This document shows, piece by piece, positions 15,976-20,569 of a stretch of 20,569 nt of DNA. Source of the DNA: Rhodobacterales bacterium UBA5972 (GTDB lineage: Bacteria; Pseudomonadota; Alphaproteobacteria; Rhodobacterales; Rhodobacteraceae); NCBI GenBank assembly GCA_002430125.1, contig DJBQ01000102.1, positions 392-20,960 of the forward strand, read 5' to 3'. How positions within the stretch are numbered: position 1 is the stretch's first letter; the number at the start of each line of letters is the position of its first letter. The notes under the pieces were generated by a model. That model worked only from the letters and a program-made list of their open reading frames with translations. It did not search any database and had not been told where the DNA came from. Made by a program: the position numbers and the translations under genes.

Positions 15976-16539
15976 ATGCCCAAAATCAACGGCAACGAAA
16001 TTCGTCCCGGTAATGTGCTCGAGCATAATGACGGCCTGTGGATTGCGGTCAAAGTTGACCATGTGAAGCCGGGAAAAGGCGGCGCCTTTGCGCAAGTTGA
16101 AATGAAAAACCTTAGAAATGGCAGTAAACTTAACGAGCGCTTCCGCTCGGCCGACAAGGTTGAAAACGTACGGCTGGAACAGAAGGATCAGCAGTTCTTG
16201 TATGAAAACGATGGCATGTTGGTTTTCATGGATAACGATACCTACGAACAAATCGAATTGCCTGCCGATATCCTTGGCGACCGCCGACCGTTCTTGCAGG
16301 ACGGTATGATCGTTCATCTGGAATATCACAACGAAGAAGCTCTCAGTGCCTCGTTGCCACAGAAAGTGACATGCAAGATTGTCGAGACTGAGCCGGTGGT
16401 CAAAGGCCAGACCGCCGCCAACAGTTTCAAACCAGCCCTGCTGGACAACGGCGTGCGCGTCATGGTGCCACCGTTTGTCGGACAGGACGAAGCGATCATC
16501 GTCAACACAGAAACTATGGAATACGTAGAACGCGCCTAG
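15976..16539 (+). CDS. efp: Translation elongation factor P
   Basis: 187 aa, the normal EF-P length. It binds between the ribosomal P and E sites and relieves stalling at polyproline stretches. Seen: the KOW-like N-terminal domain ([17 protein letters not shown], with [19 protein letters not shown] at 28-46). The loop-tip lysine is Lys34, the residue modified by EpmA (beta-lysylation) in species that do so. Two OB-type domains follow ([45 protein letters not shown]-like [14 protein letters not shown]). The start at 15976 is fixed by family length, with AAGG about 10 bases upstream. In-frame codons back to 15892 are rejected. No modification genes are adjacent in this window. Confidence 0.96.
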   Translation: MPKINGNEIRPGNVLEHNDGLWIAVKVDHVKPGKGGAFAQVEMKNLRNGSKLNERFRSADKVENVRLEQKDQQFLYENDGMLVFMDNDTYEQIELPADILGDRRPFLQDGMIVHLEYHNEEALSASLPQKVTCKIVETEPVVKGQTAANSFKPALLDNGVRVMVPPFVGQDEAIIVNTETMEYVERA

Positions 16540-16601
16540 AGTTAGCGCACAAGGTAATGGCGATGCACGGGCATGGGTTTTCAGCCTTCAATGTAAAAGA
16601 G

Positions 16602-16907
16602 CTAACACGTTTCACGATCCTTTAGGCTGGCCCGACCAGAACGATCTTTCATCGAAGCATAAACCGCCACCAGATCACGCGACTTCTCAGAGCGAAGCCT
16701 GCCGTCTTGCGTGACAGTTGAAAACCGGTCGCCCCGGAACATCCGAAAATTGTTGCGCAACTCGCACCACGCAACCAGCGTCCAGACCTTGCCCCAAAAC
16801 CACAGACCCAGCGGGCGGATGACGCGACAGGATTCGATGCCATCCAGATCCCGATAGGTCACCTTCAACCGTTGGCGGGCTTCAACCAGACCACCGCGCT
16901 CTTTGGT
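16602..16907 (-). pseudogene. C-terminal remnant of a YafY-type (WYL-domain) transcriptional regulator
   Basis: Open frame of about 101 codons with no good start. The first usable codon is a TTG at 16868 (88 aa). Seen: VEARQRLKVTYRDLDG, then RVIRPLGLWFWGKVWTLVAWCELRNNFRMFRGDRF, the WYL-domain core of YafY-family regulators, and a typical C-terminal extension. The N-terminal HTH_11/DeoR-like DNA-binding domain and the linker are missing, so it cannot bind DNA as the intact regulator would. The residues before VEARQ do not look like the family and overlap, in another frame, the start of a different gene (16865-16918). That points to an internal deletion. Confidence 0.78.
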
Positions 16908-16918
16908 TTAAAGCTCAT
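16865..16918 (-). pseudogene. Truncated gene start, probably of a VOC-family (glyoxalase-like) protein
   Basis: An ATG at 16918 preceded by GAAAGGAAAGAAC, a good ribosome-binding site, opens a frame of only 17 codons. Its first residues MSFKPKSAVVW resemble the N-terminus of VOC/glyoxalase-like proteins, which commonly begin MxFxPKNxVVWxEIPV. Homology then stops and the frame ends at a TGA (16865-16867) inside the WYL remnant. I read this as a deletion joining the first dozen codons of one gene to the C-terminal half of its neighbouring regulator. The family call rests on 11 residues only. Confidence 0.45.
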
Positions 16919-16962
16919 GTTCTTTCCTTTCAGGTTTATTTGAAAGTAAACGATCGCATACC

Positions 16963-16988
16963 CCTCCTGACAGGGTGGTGTCAGGAGG
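16963..16988. promoter_or_regulatory. Perfect 10-bp inverted repeat, probable regulator operator
   Basis: Arms CCTCCTGACA (16963-16972) and TGTCAGGAGG (16979-16988) around a 6-bp centre GGGTGG. It lies 45 bp upstream of the orphan ATG at 16918, with TATGCG near a -10 position, so it probably controlled that gene. The nearby YafY/WYL remnant is the natural candidate for its regulator. No T-run follows on either strand, so it is not an intrinsic terminator of the thioesterase gene that ends at 17012. Confidence 0.55.
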
Positions 16989-17011
16989 ATATCACCGCCT
17001 TAGGATAAATC

Positions 17012-17485
17012 TCAGGGGTTCGGTGCAAAAACCATGCAGGTTGTGGATGCGGTTGCATAAAGTCGCCCGTCTTCCACGCCGATCAGCTTGGCTTCGGCCA
17101 CGGCGGTCGAACGGCCAACATGTGATGTCGTTCCAATCGCGCGCACTTGCATGCCAACGGGAATAGCGCGGGTGATATTCACCTTATATTCCAGCGTGGT
17201 ATAGGCCTGACCGGCACCCATTTTCGTATGCACCGCAACACCAAGCACGCTGTCCATAATCGCACCATACCAACCGCCGTGGATTGCACCCGTAGGGTTG
17301 CGAAAAGCTGGGCCTGGTGCGCCTTCAAATACCGCCTCACCGTCACCGACCGATACCATCCAAAAATTCATTGTTGTGGCAATCGGGGCAGGTGGCAGGC
17401 TGCCATCGACAATCGCCTGCATGGTTTCAAGGCCGGTCAAATGCCTGATCGCATCAAGATCCAAAATCATGCTCGCATCATTCAT
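17012..17485 (-). CDS. PaaI-family hotdog-fold thioesterase
   Basis: 157 aa from the ATG at 17485, which has AAGGGT 7 bases upstream; the frame runs further up to 17548 without a better start. Seen: the hotdog active-site segment FRNPTGAIHGGWYGAIMDSVLGVAV (residues 61-85), with Asn63, HGG 69-71 and Asp78 in the positions used by PaaI-type acyl-CoA thioesterases. It is followed by the strand TTLEYKVNITRAIPVG and a closing ATASTTCMVF. It is expected to be a cytoplasmic tetramer hydrolysing acyl- or aryl-CoA; the substrate is unknown. It lies 81 bp downstream of metF on the same strand with a probable terminator between, so co-transcription is uncertain. Confidence 0.85.
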   Translation of the reverse strand: MNDASMILDLDAIRHLTGLETMQAIVDGSLPPAPIATTMNFWMVSVGDGEAVFEGAPGPAFRNPTGAIHGGWYGAIMDSVLGVAVHTKMGAGQAYTTLEYKVNITRAIPVGMQVRAIGTTSHVGRSTAVAEAKLIGVEDGRLYATASTTCMVFAPNP

Positions 17486-17537
17486 GTCGCTACCCTTTTT
17501 AATACGAAAACCGGGCCCTAAATAGCGTCCAGTTCGC

Positions 17538-17568
17538 AGAAAAGGCAAGCGTAACAGTGCGTAACGCT
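17538..17568 (-). terminator. Probable rho-independent terminator after metF
   Basis: In the metF direction, AGCGTTAC and GTTACGCT (17548-17568) form a stem of about 7 pairs with one T-T mismatch and loop GCACT. They are followed by TGCCTTTTCT. The stem includes the metF stop codon. The U-run is short, so termination may be partial. Confidence 0.4.
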
Positions 17569-18433
17569 ACGCCACTTTTTGTAAGCTTTGAACGGGTTCA
17601 ATTCCCAGAGCTTTGCAGATATTGCGGGTCAGATGCGGTTGGTTGAGGGTGTAAAAATGTAAATCCTCAACCCCTTCATCCATCAAATCAGAACATAATT
17701 CGGTGGCGACAGAAATCGCCAATAGATCATGCACACCGTCGCGGGTCGCCTTGGCAAAAGCATCGTCCATCCAAAACGGCAGCGCCGCATTGCAGCGCGC
17801 CGAAAACCGTTTGGTTTTTTCCCAATCTTCAATCGGCAGAATGCCGGGAATAATCTTACGGGTGATTCCGGCGGTTGCGGAGCGGTCACGAAACCTCAGG
17901 AAGCTGTCGATATCGTAAAAGTACTGGGTGATCGCGCTATCGGCCCCGGCCTCGAACTTCAGTTTCAGCATCTCAATGTCGGAATTTGCATCCAAAGCTT
18001 CGGGGTGACGATCGGGATAGGCAGCAACCCGAATGCGGAAATCACCGGTTTCAGCTAGGGCAGCGACCAGTTCAACTGAACTGGCAAAACCATCGGGATG
18101 CGTTTGAAATCCGGCATCACCCTTCGGTGCATCCCCCCGCAAAGCCACGATTTCCGTAACCCCAAGGTCAGCATAACGCTTTGCAATCGCAAGCGTTTCC
18201 TGGCGCGTCGCATTCACGCATGTCAGATGGCCCGCAACGTTCAGTCCATATTGACGGATCAACGTCCCCAAAGCCTCATGCGTCAGATCGCGGGTTGAAC
18301 CGCCGGCGCCATAGGTCACTGACGCAAAGGCCGGATCAAGCGGTGCCAATGTGTTGACCGAATTCCAAAGGCGAAAACTGGCCTCCAGCCCTTGTGGCGG
18401 AAAAAACTCAAACGAGACGGAAGGGGTGGTCAT
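17567..18433 (-). CDS. metF: 5,10-Methylenetetrahydrofolate reductase
   Basis: 288-aa FAD enzyme reducing 5,10-methylene-THF to 5-methyl-THF for methionine synthesis. Seen: SFEFFPP with catalytic-type Glu9, VTYGAGGS (39-46), HLTCVNATRQE (69-79), IVALRGDAPKGD (95-106, with the conserved Asp101), AAYPDRHPEA (137-146), AGADSAITQYFYD (162-174, with Gln170) and IIPGILPI (194-201). The length fits the bacterial NADH-dependent type. The ATG at 18433 has GGAG about 7 bases upstream. An upstream in-frame codon (18502) would run across the MetR box. Divergent from a MetR-type regulator with a TGAA-N5-TTCA box between them, so activation by homocysteine-responsive MetR is likely. Confidence 0.95.
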   Translation of the reverse strand: MTTPSVSFEFFPPQGLEASFRLWNSVNTLAPLDPAFASVTYGAGGSTRDLTHEALGTLIRQYGLNVAGHLTCVNATRQETLAIAKRYADLGVTEIVALRGDAPKGDAGFQTHPDGFASSVELVAALAETGDFRIRVAAYPDRHPEALDANSDIEMLKLKFEAGADSAITQYFYDIDSFLRFRDRSATAGITRKIIPGILPIEDWEKTKRFSARCNAALPFWMDDAFAKATRDGVHDLLAISVATELCSDLMDEGVEDLHFYTLNQPHLTRNICKALGIEPVQSLQKVA

Positions 18434-18479
18434 AATCGACTCCAAATTAGGTTGCCCTCTTGTGCCACGAATGTTTTCG

Positions 18480-18492
18480 TGAAACAAATTCA
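18480..18492. promoter_or_regulatory. MetR-type binding box TGAA-N5-TTCA
   Basis: TGAAACAAATTCA is an exact match to the enterobacterial MetR consensus TGAA-N5-TTCA. It sits 47 bp upstream of metF and 33 bp upstream of the divergent LysR-type gene. A partly overlapping inverted repeat CACGAA/TTCGTG (18466-18481) and arms TCATAA/TTATGA (18490-18513) lie beside it and may be further regulator contacts. Confidence 0.65.
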
Positions 18493-18525
18493 TAATAATC
18501 ATGATCTTTATGAGTAAAATCGAAC

Positions 18526-19434
18526 ATGTATCTGGAATTCCGTCACCTGCGCAGCATCAAAGCCATTCACGAATCCGGTGGGCTGTCCAAAGCTGCTGAC
18601 GTTCTGAACATCACCCAATCCGCGCTTTCGCATCAGATCAAGGGCCTTGAGGATCAGGTCGGCCTTGACCTGTTTGTGCGCCGCGCGAAACCGTTGAAGC
18701 TGTCGCCGGCTGGCTTGAAAATGCTGAAACTGGCTGAACGCATCTTACCGGAAATTTCCCAGCTCGAAGAAGATTTCCGGGCGATTCACAACGGCAAATC
18801 CGGTCGTTTGCATATCGCCATTGAATGCCACGCCTGTTTTGAATGGCTGTTTCCGGTGCTGGAACTGTTCCGCCGCGCGTGGCCCGATATTGATGTTGAT
18901 ATCCGGCCCGGTCTGGCGTTCGACGCGCTGCCTGCCCTTCAGCGTGAAGAGGTCGATCTGGTGATCTCGTCCGATCCGGAGAAAATCAACGGCGTCGAAT
19001 TTTCGCCGCTGTTTGACTATGAACCGCTGTTTGTCGCTGCCTCCAGCCATCCGCTCGCGCAAAAACCTTATGTCGAGGCGGCCGATTTTCGCGACCAAAC
19101 CCTTATCACCTATCCCGTTGATAAAACCCGGCTGGACGTGTTCACCGAACTGCTGACTCCCGCCAAGGTGGAACCGCTTGCGATCCGCCAAGTTGAACTG
19201 ACCGCGGTGATCCTGTTGCTGGTCGCCAGCAATCGCGGGGTGGCGGTTCTGCCCGACTGGGTGCTGCGCGATGCGCGGTATAAACACGATTATATCACCC
19301 GCTCGCTGACCAAAAAGGGCGTCACCAAACGGCTATATGCGGCGACCCGAATTGAGGACACCTCGCTTCCTTTCATGTCCCACCTGATCCGACTTGGGCG
19401 CACCGAGCCACCCAAGCTGCAACGCAAGCCCTGA
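18526..19434 (+). CDS. metR: LysR-family transcriptional regulator, MetR type
   Basis: 302 aa, a typical LysR-type length. The N-terminal winged HTH spans about residues 3-62 (LRSIKAIHESGGLSKAADVLNITQSALSHQIKGLEDQVGLDLFVRR). The PBP-like effector domain starts near residue 90 (GRLHIAIECHACFEWLFPVL); MetR proteins share this segment, with its Glu-Cys-His, for homocysteine response. Later segments include FVAASSHPLA and ASNRGVAVLPDWVL. The start is the ATG at 18526; the Shine-Dalgarno is weak. Divergent from metF with a consensus MetR box between. The MetR assignment rests on the effector-domain look and this context. A generic LysR regulator of metF is the alternative. Confidence 0.85.
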   Translation: MYLEFRHLRSIKAIHESGGLSKAADVLNITQSALSHQIKGLEDQVGLDLFVRRAKPLKLSPAGLKMLKLAERILPEISQLEEDFRAIHNGKSGRLHIAIECHACFEWLFPVLELFRRAWPDIDVDIRPGLAFDALPALQREEVDLVISSDPEKINGVEFSPLFDYEPLFVAASSHPLAQKPYVEAADFRDQTLITYPVDKTRLDVFTELLTPAKVEPLAIRQVELTAVILLLVASNRGVAVLPDWVLRDARYKHDYITRSLTKKGVTKRLYAATRIEDTSLPFMSHLIRLGRTEPPKLQRKP

Positions 19435-19498
19435 TTGCCCCTTGGCGCGGCACGTCTTGGCGTGTAGAGAGCGACCTCAGCATTTCAAAGGACGCCCA

Positions 19499-20290
19499 AT
19501 GGCCCAGGCAAGCGCAAATCTGAACATCATGATCAAAGCCGCCCGCAAGGCTGGCCGGTCCCTGATCCGCGATTTCGGCGAGGTCGAAAACCTGCAGGTG
19601 TCCACCAAGGGCGCCGGGGACTTTGTTTCCAAAGCCGACCTTAAGGCCGAAGAACTGATCCGCGAAGAACTGACCGAAGCGCGTCCGAACTATGGCTGGC
19701 TGGGTGAAGAAAGCGACGAAGTCAAAGGCGAAGACCCGACCCGCCGCTGGATTGTTGACCCGCTTGATGGCACTACGAATTACCTGCACGGCTTGCCCCA
19801 TTGGGCGGTGTCCATCGGGTTAGAACACAAAGGCCAGACCGTCGCGGCAGTGGTTTACGACCCGATCAAAGACGAGATGTTCACCTCGGAAAAAGGGCAG
19901 GGCTGCTGGCTGAACGACAATCGCCTGCGGGTGTCGGGGCGCACCAAACTGATCGAAATGATATTCGCCACCGGCCTGCCATTCGCCGGGAGCACCGATC
20001 TGCCGGAATCCCTGCAAGACCTCGCACGCCTGTTGCCCGCCTGCGCCGGGGTGCGCCGCTGGGGGGCAGCCGCGCTTGATATGGCCTATGTTGCCGCTGG
20101 TCGTTACGACGGCTTTTGGGAACGCCGCCTGAAACCCTGGGACATCGCGGCGGGCATCCTGCTGGTGAAAGAGGCCGGCGGTTTTGTCGAGGCCCTGACC
20201 CCGGGGGAAAACCTGATCGAAACCGGTGACATCATCGCCGGCAACGCCGACGGATTTGAAGCTTTCGCCAAAGTCATCCGCAACAAGTGA
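19499..20290 (+). CDS. suhB: Inositol monophosphatase family protein (SuhB-like)
   Basis: 263-aa Mg-dependent phosphatase, expected to hydrolyse inositol-1-phosphate or related sugar phosphates; in enterobacteria SuhB also acts in rRNA antitermination. Seen: KADLKAEELI (45-54), GEES (69-72) with metal-ligand Glu, the signature WIVDPLDGTTNYLHGLPHW (84-102) with Asp87 and Asp90, ALDMAYVAAGRYDGFWE (192-208) and WDIAAGILLVKEAGG (214-228) with Asp215. The ATG at 19499 has AAAGGA 7 bases upstream. In-frame codons back to 19394 overlap metR and are rejected. It starts 65 bp after metR on the same strand but has no obvious functional link to methionine synthesis. Confidence 0.92.
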   Translation: MAQASANLNIMIKAARKAGRSLIRDFGEVENLQVSTKGAGDFVSKADLKAEELIREELTEARPNYGWLGEESDEVKGEDPTRRWIVDPLDGTTNYLHGLPHWAVSIGLEHKGQTVAAVVYDPIKDEMFTSEKGQGCWLNDNRLRVSGRTKLIEMIFATGLPFAGSTDLPESLQDLARLLPACAGVRRWGAAALDMAYVAAGRYDGFWERRLKPWDIAAGILLVKEAGGFVEALTPGENLIETGDIIAGNADGFEAFAKVIRNK

Positions 20291-20294
20291 CCTA

Positions 20295-20357
20295 AAGCGA
20301 TTTGCGTTTTATGTGAATCGCGTGGCATTTTGCCACAGAATAAACGCAAAAAGCTTT
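20295..20357. repeat. Nested palindromic intergenic element
   Basis: The outer stem is TTTGCGTTT (20301-20309) with AAACGCAAA (20342-20350), extended by AAAGC/GCTTT (20295-20299, 20353-20357) across a two-base mismatch. Inside is a perfect hairpin GTGGCA-TTT-TGCCAC (20322-20336). An alternative arm pair GCGATT/AATCGC (20298-20303, 20316-20321) competes with the outer stem. It lies between convergent genes and covers the stop of the TPR gene. There are no T-runs, so it is not a standard intrinsic terminator; a repeated palindromic element or RNA-stabilising structure is possible. Confidence 0.5.
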
Positions 20358-20569
20358 ACCCCTGCTTGGCTTGCATCGCCGCATAGTTGGCTTTGATTGT
20401 GACCGTCGTCGGATGATCCGGCCCAAGCGTGGCATCAAGAATAACGATGGCCTGCTGATAAAACGGCTCCGCCGCCGCAAACTTGCCTTGCGACTGAACC
20501 ACCGCCGCAAGGTTGTTAAGGCGGGTGGCATAGTCCGGATGGGTTTCGCCAATCGTTGCGCGGTCAATG
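20356..20569 (-). CDS. Tetratricopeptide-repeat protein, C-terminal part (5' end outside window)
   Basis: The last 70 residues of a protein that begins beyond the right edge. Seen: two kinesin-light-chain-type TPR units. One contains THPDYATRLNNLAAVVQSQG followed by AAAEPFYQQAIVILDA. The next begins TLGPDHPTTVTIKANYAAM, and the protein ends in QAKQG. The spacing of the THPD and GPDHP turns is about 42 residues, as expected for this repeat class. Such proteins serve in protein-protein interaction; no specific function can be assigned from the tail. The stop falls inside the nested palindrome. Confidence 0.8.
   Translation of the reverse strand, partial: IDRATIGETHPDYATRLNNLAAVVQSQGKFAAAEPFYQQAIVILDATLGPDHPTTVTIKANYAAMQAKQG

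Noticed and set aside
20292..20567. A 91-codon minus-strand frame at the right edge.
   Set aside because: The neighbouring frame encodes clear TPR repeats; this one is an arginine-rich frame shadow running through the palindrome.
1..20569. CRISPR arrays, tRNA or rRNA genes, toxin-antitoxin or phage-defence modules.
   Set aside because: No regularly spaced repeats, cloverleaf-like sequence or defence-type domains were seen on either strand.

Overview
The window looks like ordinary chromosomal DNA from an alphaproteobacterium, most likely a Rhodobacterales (Roseobacter-type) genome. This rests on the hisS-hisZ-hisG order with a short, HisZ-dependent HisG, a single-chain B12-dependent ribonucleotide reductase, and several small families I associate with that order (DUF1489, DUF2125, a DUF6280-like protein). 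No rRNA, tRNA, CRISPR array, phage block or recognisable defence system is visible, and coding density is high. The longest gene-free stretches are about 225 bp (15751-15975), 197 bp (5231-5427) and 174 bp (8167-8340). The 232 bp between the transposase stop and the first Met of the deacylase remnant is also non-coding in practice.

Layout. 1-2720: hisS (5' end outside the window), hisZ and hisG, tightly coupled on the + strand. 2767-5230: a minus-strand pair, a CX5R phosphatase followed one base later by an MsbA-type ABC exporter. 5428-6627: a fold-type I aminotransferase of the serine-glyoxylate/alanine-glyoxylate group. 6651-9246: a minus-strand outer-membrane LpxR-like protein and a periplasmic cupin, with an AraC-type regulator divergent from the cupin gene. 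9243-11510: nrdJ.

11618-13290 is the one scarred accessory patch. It holds the C-terminal remnant of a D-aminoacylase cut by an IS110-family (IS1111-like) element whose transposase is frameshifted inside its first catalytic motif. 13312-16539 returns to housekeeping genes: DUF1489, a ChaC-like gamma-glutamylcyclotransferase, DUF2125, a DUF6280-like protein and efp. 16602-16988 is a second scar: the C-terminal half of a YafY/WYL regulator joined to the first codons of what looks like a VOC-family gene, with a perfect palindrome (probable orphan operator) upstream.

17012-19434 holds a hotdog thioesterase, metF and a divergent MetR-type regulator, with a textbook TGAA-N5-TTCA box between metF and metR. 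19499-20290 is an inositol-monophosphatase family gene (suhB-like). It is followed by a nested palindrome and the C-terminus of a tetratricopeptide-repeat protein running off the right edge.

I see no convincing undescribed multi-gene system. The most informative signals are regulatory sites (MetR box, AraC-type direct repeats, two strong palindromes), the two deletion scars, and the 3' non-coding end of the IS, which is where an IS1111-type bridge RNA would lie.
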